Assembly: GCA_030840665.1 (NCBI GenBank)
Contig: JAVEEB010000341.1
Location: 1 to 9,895 of the forward strand
Source: Frankiaceae bacterium
GTDB taxonomy: Bacteria > Actinomycetota > Actinomycetes > JAVEEB01
Direction: 5' to 3'
Length of the DNA stretch: 9,895 nucleotides
Shown here: piece after piece, positions 1 to 7,736 of the stretch
How the letters are laid out: every line of letters starts with the position of its first letter
Numbering within the stretch: the stretch's first letter is position 1
Made by a program: the position numbers and the translations under genes
The notes under the pieces: generated by a model
Seen by the model: the letters and a program-made list of their open reading frames with translations, nothing else
Databases searched by the model: none
Told to the model about the DNA's origin: nothing

Positions 1-395
1 CCGCCGCGCCCGCCACGCGCACGATCTGGGAAGGCATGTTCGGCCTGAACGGCAGGACGCCGATGCAGTTCGCGACCAAACTCCCGACCTTCCGACCGGA
101 CGGCACGCGCGTGAACGCCGCGCCGTACACGAAGCCGGTCATCCCGGCCTGCGGGGCTCCATCGAGCACAGCCACCGCCACCGCCACGCCGACGCCCACC
201 GCCACGCCCACGGGTGCTGCCACTTCAACGGTGTGCCCGACCCCGGGCAGCTCGGCCAGCGGCGGCCCCACGGCGGGCACCACGGTCACTCCGGGGACGG
301 GCACGGGCACAGCCGCCGCGGCCGCCTTGGCCGTCCTGGCGCCCACGATCCTCCGACGGCGACGACGCCGACCCGGAAAGCGGTCGAGGCGATGA
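1..395 (+). CDS. mrdA: Penicillin-binding protein 2 (class B PBP), C-terminal end, partial
   Basis: Only the 3' end is present; the reading frame enters with codons starting at base 3 and stops with TGA at 393-395. The visible start, TIWEGMFGLNG, resembles the end of the transpeptidase domain of elongation-type class B PBPs, which cross-link peptidoglycan outside the membrane together with RodA. The next gene is rodA and the two overlap by ATGA (392-395), so they are very probably co-transcribed and translationally coupled. The catalytic SxxK, SxN and KTG motifs lie upstream of the window, so the identity rests on the C-terminal fragment and the context. After a Cys-Gly-Ala-Pro the protein carries a low-complexity Thr/Pro/Ala/Gly tail of about 60 residues, then an Ala-rich apolar stretch and an Arg-rich end (RRRRRRPGKRSRR). 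That tail is unusual for the family. Confidence 0.75.
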   Translation, partial: AAPATRTIWEGMFGLNGRTPMQFATKLPTFRPDGTRVNAAPYTKPVIPACGAPSSTATATATPTPTATPTGAATSTVCPTPGSSASGGPTAGTTVTPGTGTGTAAAAALAVLAPTILRRRRRRPGKRSRR

Positions 396-1585
396 CCGAC
401 CAGTGGACGACCATGCGGATGGCCCCGTTCGACGACATGGGCGAAATCACGCGCCGGCGGTCGTTCGATCGCGACTCCGTCCTGCGGCGTCTCGACTGGC
501 CGCTCCTCGTCGCCGTCGTCGCACTCCTGGCGATCGGCTGCGCGCTCGTGTACGCAGCGAAAGTGCACGAGCTCAAGAGCCAGGCCTTCCTCACCAAGCA
601 CCTCGTGAACATCGTCATCGGCGCCGGACTCGGCGTCGGGGCGACGCTGGTCAGTTACGAATTCATGCGCGCGTACGCGCCGTTCGTCTACGCCACCGGC
701 ATCATCGGTCTCATCGCGGTGCTCGGGATCGGGATCGACCACTTCGGCGCGAAGTCGTGGATCGCCATCGGCGCCGGCTTCGAGGTGCAACCCTCCGAGT
801 TCGCCAAAGTCGGCTTTATCGTCATGCTGGCAACGATTCTCGGCGAGAGACGCGAGGGCGAGTCCGACGATCCGGCCCCCCGTCGCATCCTGGCCGGTCT
901 GGTCCTGGCAATGGTGCCGATGGGCCTCATCATGTTGCAGCCCGACCTCGGCACCACGATGGTGTTCGTCTTTGTGATGATCGCCGCATTGCTGACCGCG
1001 CCGGTCAAGATGCGCTGGGTCGCCGGCGTCGTACTGGCCGGCGTCGCGGTCATCGCGCTCGCGGTGGCGCTCGGGTTCGTGAAGCCGTACCAGGTCACCC
1101 GCATCACCACGTTCACCGATCCGGCGGCGATCGGCAGCGACAAGAACGTCGCGTACCAGATCAATGAATCCGAGAAGGCGATCAGCCATGGCGGCTTGAC
1201 CGGCCAGGGCCTCTTGAAGGGCGATCGCACGAATGCCGGCCTCGTGCCCGTGCGCGAGAGCGACTTCATCTTCACGGTCGCGGGGGAGGAGCTCGGGCTC
1301 GTCGGCTGCAGCGCGATCATCGGCCTCATCGGCATCGTCGTCTGGCGAGGCTTCCGCATCGCGAGGCGTTCGAAGGACCGCTTCGGCAGCCTCGTCGCGA
1401 TCGGCGTCGTGGCCTGGTTCGGGATTCAGGCGTTCGAAAACATCGGCATGAACATCGGCGTGATGCCGATCACCGGGATTCCCTTGCCCTTCATCTCGTA
1501 CGGCGGGTCCTCCATGTTCGCTGTCCTGCTCGCCGTCGGCTTCCTGCAGAACATCCACCTGCGCACGGAGCGCAAAGCCACCTAG
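392..1585 (+). CDS. rodA: RodA, SEDS peptidoglycan glycosyltransferase
   Basis: A 397-aa polytopic membrane protein of the SEDS family (RodA/FtsW/SpoVE). These proteins polymerise lipid II into glycan strands and pair with a class B PBP, here the gene just upstream. An N-terminal cytoplasmic segment of about 35 residues is followed by roughly ten hydrophobic segments (first about 37-55). Family motifs are clear: QPSEFAK from residue 133, QPDLGTT from 183, GLTGQGLLKG and then RESDFIFTVAGEELG, and near the end PFISYGGSS from 366. Asp291 in the SDFIF motif matches by position the essential Asp of E. coli RodA (my alignment by eye). ATG 392 is chosen because it overlaps the upstream stop as ATGA and gives normal family length; an in-frame ATG at 233 would add a 53-residue low-complexity extension inside the PBP gene. 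RodA rather than FtsW is favoured by the elongation-type PBP neighbour. Confidence 0.93.
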   Translation: MTDQWTTMRMAPFDDMGEITRRRSFDRDSVLRRLDWPLLVAVVALLAIGCALVYAAKVHELKSQAFLTKHLVNIVIGAGLGVGATLVSYEFMRAYAPFVYATGIIGLIAVLGIGIDHFGAKSWIAIGAGFEVQPSEFAKVGFIVMLATILGERREGESDDPAPRRILAGLVLAMVPMGLIMLQPDLGTTMVFVFVMIAALLTAPVKMRWVAGVVLAGVAVIALAVALGFVKPYQVTRITTFTDPAAIGSDKNVAYQINESEKAISHGGLTGQGLLKGDRTNAGLVPVRESDFIFTVAGEELGLVGCSAIIGLIGIVVWRGFRIARRSKDRFGSLVAIGVVAWFGIQAFENIGMNIGVMPITGIPLPFISYGGSSMFAVLLAVGFLQNIHLRTERKAT

Positions 1586-1678
1586 GCGCACAGCGAGCCG
1601 ACCGGCTTTCGGCCCTGGTGCCATACGCTGGCCCATGAACCCCAGCCCAACCCCCAGCGAAGCAAGGATCGCTCCCTG
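1586..1678. other. Intergenic region between rodA and the radical SAM gene
   Basis: These 93 bp separate the rodA stop from the next start. A 5-bp GC stem (GCCGA 1597-1601 with TCGGC 1609-1613) has no T-tract and is not a convincing terminator. A 14-codon ORF (ATG 1635, stop 1677-1679) ends in a TGATG overlap with the radical SAM start. I see no clear sigma-70 promoter. Confidence 0.5.
1664..1668 (+). promoter_or_regulatory. Ribosome binding site of the radical SAM gene
   Basis: AAGGA lies 10 nt before ATG 1679 and supports that start. Confidence 0.6.
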
Positions 1679-3640
1679 ATGCCCGTCGAATCCCTCTTTG
1701 CCCGCCTCGAGCCGTTGCTCGCGCGCGTGCAAAAGCCGATTCAGTACGTCGGCGGCGAGCTGAACGCCACCCTCAAGGACTGGGACACCACCGACGTCCG
1801 CTGGTGCCTCATGTACCCCGACGCGTACGAGGTGGGCCTGCCGAACCAGGGCGTTGCGATCTTGTACGAAGTGCTCAACGAGCGCGAGGGCGTGCTGGCC
1901 GAGCGGTCGTACGCCGTGTGGCCCGACCTCGAGGCGCTGATGCGCGAGCACCAGGTGCCGCAGTTCACGGTCGACGCCCACCGCCCCGTGAAGGCCTTCG
2001 ACCTCTTCGGTTTCAGCTTCGCCACGGAGCTGGGCTACACGAACATGCTGAACGCCATCGACCTCGCCGGGATCCCGCTGCTGGCCGCCGACCGCGGCGA
2101 CGACGACCCGATCGTCCTTGCCGGCGGCCACGCGGCCTTCAACCCGGAGACGATCGCGGAGTTCCTCGATGCCGCGGTGCTCGGCGACGGGGAGCAGGCC
2201 GTGCTGCGGATCACCGACATCGTGCGGGCGTTCAAGGCGGAGGGCAGCCCCGGCGGCCGCGAGGAGCTGTTGTTCCGCCTCGCCACGGACGGTGTCGTCT
2301 ACGTGCCGCGCTTCTACGACGTCGACTACCTCCCTGACGGCCGCATCCGCCGCGTGGTCCCGAACCGGGCGGGCATCCCGTTCCGCGTCGCGAAGCACAC
2401 GGTCATGAACCTGGACGAGTGGCCGTACCCGGCCAAGCCCCTCGTGCCGCTGGCCGAGACGGTGCACGAGCGCTACAGCGTGGAGATCTTCCGCGGCTGC
2501 ACCCGCGGCTGCCGCTTCTGCCAGGCGGGCATGATCACGCGGCCGGTCCGCGAGCGCAGCATCGACACGATCGGCGCGATGGTCGCGAAGGGCCTGGAGG
2601 CGACCGGCCTGAACGAGGTCGGCCTGCTCTCGCTGTCGAGCGCGGACCACTCGGAGATCGGCCCGCTGGCGAAGCAGCTCGCCGATCGATACGAGGGCCA
2701 GAACGTCTCCCTGTCCCTCCCGTCGACCCGGGTCGACGCCTTCAACGTCGACCTGGCCAACGAGCTCTCACGCAACGGCCGCCGCAGCGGGCTGACGTTC
2801 GCACCCGAAGGCGCCAGCGAGCGCCTCCGCCGCGTCATCAACAAGATGGTCAGCGAGGAAGACCTGATCCGCACGGTCACCGCGGCCTACGCCAACGGCT
2901 GGCGCCAGGTAAAGCTCTACTTCATGTGCGGACTTCCCACCGAGACCGACGACGACGTCCTCGAGATCGCCCGCATGGCGGCGGAGGTCATCAAGGCCGG
3001 CCGCGAGGCCAGCGGCAAGCGCGACATCAAGTGCACCGTGTCGATCGGGCCCTTCGTACCGAAGCCTCATACGCCTTTTCAATGGGCGCCCATGCTCGAC
3101 CACAAGACCATCGACGAACGGTTGCTCAAGCTCCGCAAGGCGATCACCGCCGACCGGCAGTACGGCAAGGCGATCGGCATGCGCTACCACGACGGGCGGC
3201 CCGCGATCATCGAAGGCCTCCTGTCGCGCGGTGACCGGCGTGTGGGCGCCGTCATCCGCAAGGTGTGGGAGGACGGCGGCCGCTTCGACGGCTGGAGCGA
3301 GCATTTCTCGTACGACCGGTGGGAGCGCGCCGCGGCCGAGGCCTTCGGCGACGGACCGCTCTCGCTCGACTGGTACACGACCCGCGAGCGCGGCGAGACC
3401 GAGGTCCTCGCGTGGGACCACCTCGACTCAGGCCTGGACAAGGAGTGGCTCTGGGCCGACTGGCAGGACTCGCTGGCGGCGGTCGAGGTCGAGGACTGCC
3501 GGTGGACGCCCTGCTTCGACTGCGGTGTCTGCCCGCAGCTCGGCACCGACATCCAGGTCGGGCCGACGGGTCGCGTGCTGATCCCGCTCAGCCCGGTCGT
3601 CGGGACGGGCGCCGTCCCGTGGCCGACCTCCCGTGGCTAG
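1679..3640 (+). CDS. TIGR03960-type B12-binding-domain radical SAM protein
   Basis: A 653-aa protein. The N-terminal third looks like the cobalamin-binding-like Rossmann region of this family (QYVGGELN near residue 21; DLFGFSFATELGYTNMLNAI; VLAGGHAAFNPE; LGDGEQ). The radical SAM core follows with CTRGCRFC: Cys274, Cys278 and Cys281 are the CxxxCxxC ligands of the 4Fe-4S cluster that cleaves S-adenosylmethionine. Further core motifs are SLPSTRVDAF, TFAPEGASERLRRVINK and VKLYFMCGLPTE. The C-terminus has a second Cys cluster (607, 612, 615, 618; CFDCGVC), which suggests an additional metal site. The reaction and substrate are not known to me. The gene overlaps the downstream DUF2344 gene by 8 bp and precedes rne, a linkage that is widely conserved and hints at an RNA- or ribosome-related modification (inference). 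The start is set by AAGGA at 1664-1668. Confidence 0.92.
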   Translation: MPVESLFARLEPLLARVQKPIQYVGGELNATLKDWDTTDVRWCLMYPDAYEVGLPNQGVAILYEVLNEREGVLAERSYAVWPDLEALMREHQVPQFTVDAHRPVKAFDLFGFSFATELGYTNMLNAIDLAGIPLLAADRGDDDPIVLAGGHAAFNPETIAEFLDAAVLGDGEQAVLRITDIVRAFKAEGSPGGREELLFRLATDGVVYVPRFYDVDYLPDGRIRRVVPNRAGIPFRVAKHTVMNLDEWPYPAKPLVPLAETVHERYSVEIFRGCTRGCRFCQAGMITRPVRERSIDTIGAMVAKGLEATGLNEVGLLSLSSADHSEIGPLAKQLADRYEGQNVSLSLPSTRVDAFNVDLANELSRNGRRSGLTFAPEGASERLRRVINKMVSEEDLIRTVTAAYANGWRQVKLYFMCGLPTETDDDVLEIARMAAEVIKAGREASGKRDIKCTVSIGPFVPKPHTPFQWAPMLDHKTIDERLLKLRKAITADRQYGKAIGMRYHDGRPAIIEGLLSRGDRRVGAVIRKVWEDGGRFDGWSEHFSYDRWERAAAEAFGDGPLSLDWYTTRERGETEVLAWDHLDSGLDKEWLWADWQDSLAAVEVEDCRWTPCFDCGVCPQLGTDIQVGPTGRVLIPLSPVVGTGAVPWPTSRG

Positions 3641-4403
3641 GGCTCAACCTGACCGTGAGGTCATTCCGGTCGTTCAAAAGCTCCGGATCCGGTACGCCAA
3701 GCGTGGCCGGTTGCGCTTCTCCTCCCATCGCGACTTCTCCCGCGCGCTGGAACGGGCCGTCCGCCGCGCGGCCCTGCCCATGGCGTACTCGGCCGGGTTC
3801 TCCCCGCACCCCAAGATCAGCTACGTGGGTGCCGCCCCGACGGGGGTCGCCAGCGAGGCCGAATACCTGGAGATCGGGCTGGCGGAGCGGCGCGACCCCG
3901 CCTGGGTGATGGCGTCCCTGGACAGCTCGCTGCCGCCGGGACTCGACATCGTCGAATGCGTGGAGGGGCAGACCGGCTCCCTGCCCGACCGGATCGACGC
4001 GTCGCAGTGGCTCCTCGAACTGCCCGGCGCCGACCCCGCAGGGCTGCGCGCCGCCGTCGCGGCTTTCCTGGCGGAGGAGTCCGTCGAGGTCGAGCGGATG
4101 ACGAAGGACGGGCGTAGGCAATTCGACGCCCGCGCCGCCGTGGTGACACTCAAGGTGACCGACACGACACCCGACGACGTCAGCGGTGGAACTAACTGTG
4201 GAATACTGCAGCTAGTTGTCCGGCATCTCACACCTGCCGTACGACCCGACGATGTCTTGTCCGGGCTCCGGGCGGCTGCCGGGTTCGAGGTCCTCACGGG
4301 GACCCGCGTGACCCGTTTGGCGCAGGGGCTGCTGGGCGAAGACGGGACCATCGGTGATCCGCTTGCGGCAGACCGAGGGCCCGTCGATCAACCGGCAGGC
4401 TAA
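3633..4403 (+). CDS. TIGR03936/DUF2344 radical SAM-associated protein
   Basis: A 256-aa protein with the hallmarks of the DUF2344 (TIGR03936) family: KLRIRYAKRGRLRFSSHRDF at residues 16-35, GFSPHPKISY from 55, EYLEIGL, and a C-terminal VVRHLTPAVRPDDVL followed by TRVTRLAQGLLG. It has no radical SAM cysteines itself. In some bacteria this domain is fused to the C-terminus of the TIGR03960 protein, so the two probably act as one enzyme or complex of unknown function. The start is GTG 3633, which overlaps the upstream stop (3638-3640); no strong ribosome binding site is visible, so translation is likely coupled. Near the 3' end, codons 4188-4218 are AT-richer than the rest, include rare ATA and CTA codons and form an inverted repeat. 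Confidence 0.88.
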   Translation: MARAQPDREVIPVVQKLRIRYAKRGRLRFSSHRDFSRALERAVRRAALPMAYSAGFSPHPKISYVGAAPTGVASEAEYLEIGLAERRDPAWVMASLDSSLPPGLDIVECVEGQTGSLPDRIDASQWLLELPGADPAGLRAAVAAFLAEESVEVERMTKDGRRQFDARAAVVTLKVTDTTPDDVSGGTNCGILQLVVRHLTPAVRPDDVLSGLRAAAGFEVLTGTRVTRLAQGLLGEDGTIGDPLAADRGPVDQPAG

Positions 4404-4535
4404 GACTCGTCAGGCGCTCACGGGTGCCACCCGAAGACTTGCGGCGACGCACAAGCATCGTCGTACCGAATGTCAGCCAGCTCCTGTGCGGTCGCGCTTT
4501 CCGCGCCCGGGAGCGGGGACGGAGAACTCAAGATT
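4404..4535 (+). other. Leader region upstream of rne
   Basis: These 132 bp precede the chosen rne ATG. GGAG at 4521-4524 lies 11 nt before ATG 4536 and is the best ribosome binding site. A poor promoter candidate (TTGCGG 4439-4444, TACCGA 4464-4469, 19-nt spacer) is too weak to call. RNase E genes in other bacteria are often autoregulated through the 5' leader, but nothing in this sequence by itself shows that. Confidence 0.4.
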
Positions 4536-7500
4536 ATGACCGAAGACACTTCCATTCAGACTCCCAGCACGCCCGCGGCCACCAAGAAGGCCGCCGCCCG
4601 CAAGACCGCCGCCAAGAAGGCGGCAGCAGCGAAGGCCACGCCTGAAGCCACGGCCGAGGCGCCGCTCGCTCCGGCGAAGAAGGCCGCCGCCAAGAAGGCC
4701 GCTCCCGCGAAGAAGGCCGCAGCCAAGAAGGCGACCCCAGGCAGGACCAAGGCGGCGGTGTCCGCCGAGGTGCTCGAGGACGCGCCCGCCATCGATGCCC
4801 CTGCCACCGATGTCAGCCCCGAGTCCCCGAGCGCGGGAAAGCGGCCGGCCCGCAGGCGTGGGGCAGCGCCAGCTGCCGCCGCAGAGGCCGACGAGACCCC
4901 CGTGGCCGCCGCCGGCTCGACGCGCACCCGCGCCCGCCGCTCGGGCAGTGCCGCCGCGAATGTCGACCCCTTGGTGGTCGTTCCCGAGGCCCTTCTCGCC
5001 GAGATGGCGCCCGAGACGTCGACCCGCCGCCGCGGGCGTGGCTCTGCGGCCGTCCCGGCCTTCTCCGCCGGCGCCGAGCCGTCCGCGCCGAGCCTCGCCC
5101 CCGGCGCCGGCTCCGACGACGAGCCCTCCTCGCCCACCCGCAGCCGCGCCCCTCGCGCCTCGGCTGCCCCCTTCGCGGTCGTCTTCCAGCCGCCGGCGCA
5201 GGACGCGGTCGCCGAGTCGGCTCCCCGCTCCCGTCGCCGCGGTGCGGCCGCGCCGTCCGCCTTCGAGGCGCCGGCCCCCGAGCTGTCCGACGAGGAGCTC
5301 ACCGATGAGGAGCTCGCGGCCCAGGCCGCGAGCGATGAGGCGGCCGGGGAGGACGACGCCGACGACACCAGCGCCGAGGCGGTCGCCCGCCGTCGCCGCC
5401 GCCGTGGCCGCCGCGGCCGTGGCCGCGCCCGGACCGACGGCCCCGAAGGCACTGACGGTGGCGACGACGACCCGGATCGCGAAGAGGCGCCCGCTGCCGC
5501 CGACGGCGACCGCACCTCCTCGGAGGGTCCGGACGGTCCGGACGGCGAGGGTGACGACGACTCGCCGAGCGGCACCCGCCGTCGCCGCCGCAGGCGCAGC
5601 CGGTCGGCCACCGGCGGGGATGGATCGACCGATGACCCGCCCAACACGGTCGTCCGCGTCCGCCAGCCGCGCAACCAGACCACCAACGACGACGACGAAG
5701 TGCGTGGCATCGCGGGCTCGACCCGCATGGCCGCGAAGCAGCAGCGCCGCCGCGAGGGTCGCGAGCAGGGCCGCCGACGCCCGCCGATCCTGACCGAGGC
5801 GGAGTTCCTCGCCCGCCGCGAAGCCGTCGACCGCGTGATGGTCATCCGCCAGACCGCGGAGCGCACCCAGATCGCGGTGCTCGAAGACGGCATCCTGGTC
5901 GAGCACTACGTCACCCGCGCCGACGCGGTGTCCTACGTGGGCAACGTGTACCTCGGCCGCGTACAGAACGTGCTTCCGTCCATGGAGGCCGCGTTCATCG
6001 ACATCAGCAAGGGCCGCAACGGCGTCCTGTACGCCGGTGAAGTCAACTACGACGCGTCGCAGTTCGACGGCCGCCCGCACCGCATCGAGTCCGCCCTGAA
6101 GTCCGGCCAGCCCGTGCTGGTGCAGGTGACCAAGGACCCGATCGGCCACAAGGGCGCGCGGCTCACGTCGCAGGTCAGCCTGCCGGGCCGTTACCTCGTC
6201 TACGTGCCCGAGGGCTCGATGACGGGCATCAGCCGCAAGCTCCCCGAGAACGAGCGCAACCGCCTCAAGAGCATCCTCAAGAAGATCGTGCCCGAAGAGG
6301 CCGGCGTCATCGTGCGCACCGCCGCCGAAGGCGCGAGCGAGGACGAGCTGACGCGCGACATCGCGCGGCTGCAGGCGCAGTGGGCGTCCATCATGGACAA
6401 GGCCCAGAAGGCCTCCGGCGGACCAACCCTCTTGTACGGCGAGCCCGACCTCGTCATCCGCGTCGTCCGCGACATCTTCAACGAGGACTTCACGAAACTC
6501 GTCGTCGCCGGCCGCAACGAGTGGGAATTGGTCGAGCAGTACGTCGAGACGTTCGCTCCCGAATTGCGCGACCGCGTCGAGCAGTGGACGGCGCCCGAGG
6601 ACGTTTTCGCAGCGCACCGCGTCGACGAGCAACTCATCAAGGCGCTCGACCGCAAGGTGTACCTGCCGAGTGGCGGGTCGCTGGTCATCGACCGCACCGA
6701 GGCGATGGTCGTCGTCGACGTCAACACCGGCAAGTTCGTCGGCAAGGGCGGCAACCTCGAAGAAACCGTTACCAAGAACAACATCGAGGCAGCTGAGGAG
6801 ATCGTGCGACAGCTGCGGCTGCGCGACCTCGGCGGCATCATCGTCATCGACTTCATCGACATGGTGCTCGAGAGCAACCGCGAGCTCGTCCTGCGTCGCC
6901 TCATCGAATGCCTGGGCCGGGACCGCACGAAGCACCAGGTCGCCGAGGTCACGTCACTCGGCCTCGTCCAGATGACCCGCAAGCGCGTCGGTCAGGGACT
7001 GCTCGAGGCGTTCAGCGAAACGTGCGAGGTCTGCAACGGCCGCGGCATGATCGTGTCGCTCGACCCGAACGTGCCAGGTGCGCCCGGCAATGGTCGCGGC
7101 GCGAAGCAGGAGCACCGCCATGAAGGCGCGTCACCTCGACCTGAGAAGCCGCGTGGCGATTCAGCGCGTGGTGAGTCCGGTCGTGGTGAGTCCGGTCGCA
7201 GTGAGTCCGGTCGTGGTGAGTCCGGTCGTGGCGACGGCGGTCGCGGACAGAAGCGGGCCGGCACCGATGCGGCACCTGCCGACGTGGTCACTGACGACGT
7301 CGATGGCGCGACTGCGACGGCAGAGCCGACTGAGGGCGGCCGACGTCGGCGCGGACGTCGCGGCAGTGGCGGTGCCGGCGGCGCGAACGCGTCGGCAACG
7401 GCAGGCTCGGACAACGGGGCGAGCAACGGCGCGAACAACGGCGCGAACAACGGCGCCATCAACGGGGCGGTCAACGACTCGGACGGTTCTGCGGCGGCGC

Positions 7501-7736
7501 ACGACGGGGCGGCCCGGCAAGCGCAGCTCTCCCTGACGGAGACGCCGCGCGAACCGGTCCACGAGCCTGTCGATGCTCCCGTGCTGCGGCCGCGCGGCGG
7601 AGCCGTCAAGGCACCGAAGCAGACGAGCATCGTGATCGCGGACGAGGCGCTCGACATCGAGGGGGACGGGGCGGCTTCCTCGAAGCGGCCCGCTCGCCGT
7701 CGGCGCAAGGCCGTCGTCAGCTCCGACACCAACTAG
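4536..7736 (+). CDS. rne: Ribonuclease E/G family endoribonuclease
   Basis: A 1066-aa endoribonuclease for mRNA decay and rRNA/tRNA processing. Residues 1 to about 415 are disordered: an Ala/Lys part with AAKKA repeats (about 15-70), an acidic/Ser/Pro part, and Arg clusters (about 285-300 and 348-358). The core starts near 418; the embedded S1 domain is at about 466-503 (YVGNVYLGRVQNVLPSMEAA). The DNase I-like subdomain carries the catalytic metal-binding pair Asp728 (VVVDVNTGKFVGKGG) and Asp772 (IVIDFIDM). Cys830 and Cys833 (CEVCNGRG) form the Zn-link that dimerises family members. The tail (about 850-1066) is disordered with RGESG and NGAx repeats. Core between two arms is the usual actinobacterial arrangement, unlike E. 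coli, which has only a C-terminal arm. The in-frame ATG at 4470 would add 22 residues; 4536 is preferred because of GGAG at 4521-4524 and the MTEDTS start. Confidence 0.95.
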   Translation: MTEDTSIQTPSTPAATKKAAARKTAAKKAAAAKATPEATAEAPLAPAKKAAAKKAAPAKKAAAKKATPGRTKAAVSAEVLEDAPAIDAPATDVSPESPSAGKRPARRRGAAPAAAAEADETPVAAAGSTRTRARRSGSAAANVDPLVVVPEALLAEMAPETSTRRRGRGSAAVPAFSAGAEPSAPSLAPGAGSDDEPSSPTRSRAPRASAAPFAVVFQPPAQDAVAESAPRSRRRGAAAPSAFEAPAPELSDEELTDEELAAQAASDEAAGEDDADDTSAEAVARRRRRRGRRGRGRARTDGPEGTDGGDDDPDREEAPAAADGDRTSSEGPDGPDGEGDDDSPSGTRRRRRRRSRSATGGDGSTDDPPNTVVRVRQPRNQTTNDDDEVRGIAGSTRMAAKQQRRREGREQGRRRPPILTEAEFLARREAVDRVMVIRQTAERTQIAVLEDGILVEHYVTRADAVSYVGNVYLGRVQNVLPSMEAAFIDISKGRNGVLYAGEVNYDASQFDGRPHRIESALKSGQPVLVQVTKDPIGHKGARLTSQVSLPGRYLVYVPEGSMTGISRKLPENERNRLKSILKKIVPEEAGVIVRTAAEGASEDELTRDIARLQAQWASIMDKAQKASGGPTLLYGEPDLVIRVVRDIFNEDFTKLVVAGRNEWELVEQYVETFAPELRDRVEQWTAPEDVFAAHRVDEQLIKALDRKVYLPSGGSLVIDRTEAMVVVDVNTGKFVGKGGNLEETVTKNNIEAAEEIVRQLRLRDLGGIIVIDFIDMVLESNRELVLRRLIECLGRDRTKHQVAEVTSLGLVQMTRKRVGQGLLEAFSETCEVCNGRGMIVSLDPNVPGAPGNGRGAKQEHRHEGASPRPEKPRGDSARGESGRGESGRSESGRGESGRGDGGRGQKRAGTDAAPADVVTDDVDGATATAEPTEGGRRRRGRRGSGGAGGANASATAGSDNGASNGANNGANNGAINGAVNDSDGSAAAHDGAARQAQLSLTETPREPVHEPVDAPVLRPRGGAVKAPKQTSIVIADEALDIEGDGAASSKRPARRRRKAVVSSDTN
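4579..4735 (+). repeat. Lys/Ala-coding imperfect repeats at the rne 5' end
   Basis: Imperfect in-frame copies of AAGAAGGCC-type units encode histone-H1-like AAKKA motifs. The clearest pair is 4671-4700 and 4704-4733, each encoding PAKKAAAKKA and nearly identical in DNA. The charge pattern suggests nucleic-acid binding. Confidence 0.8.
7152..7241 (+). repeat. 15-bp tandem repeat in the rne tail (RGESG units)
   Basis: Six consecutive 15-bp units start at 7152. Units 2, 3 and 5 (7167, 7182, 7212) are identical, CGTGGTGAGTCCGGT; the unit at 7197 differs at two bases; the outer units (7152 and 7227) are degenerate. The period is a multiple of three, so gain or loss of a unit keeps the frame and only changes the length of the disordered tail (residues 873-902). 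Confidence 0.92.
7413..7472 (+). repeat. 12-bp tandem repeat in the rne tail (NGAx units)
   Basis: Five 12-bp units, AACGGSGCGNNC-like, encode NGAS, NGAN, NGAN, NGAI and NGAV (residues 960-979). The second and third are identical. In-frame length variation is possible, as with the RGESG repeat. Confidence 0.85.

Noticed and set aside
233..391. Longer RodA start at ATG 233
   Set aside because: It lies wholly inside the PBP2 end, would add a low-complexity extension with no family match, and ATG 392 gives the ATGA overlap.
1597..1613. Hairpin after rodA as a terminator
   Set aside because: Only a 5-bp stem and no T-tract.
4439..4469. TTGCGG/TACCGA as a promoter for rne
   Set aside because: Both hexamers match poorly and the spacer is 19 nt; such pairs are expected by chance.
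4470..4535. rne start at ATG 4470
   Set aside because: No good ribosome binding site precedes it and the added residues do not look like the Lys/Ala arm; ATG 4536 has GGAG upstream. It is not fully excluded.
4473..6935. 820-codon open frame on the - strand opposite rne
   Set aside because: Its length follows from high GC and the biased codon use of the real gene on the + strand, which has unmistakable RNase E motifs. The antisense product shows no recognisable domain.
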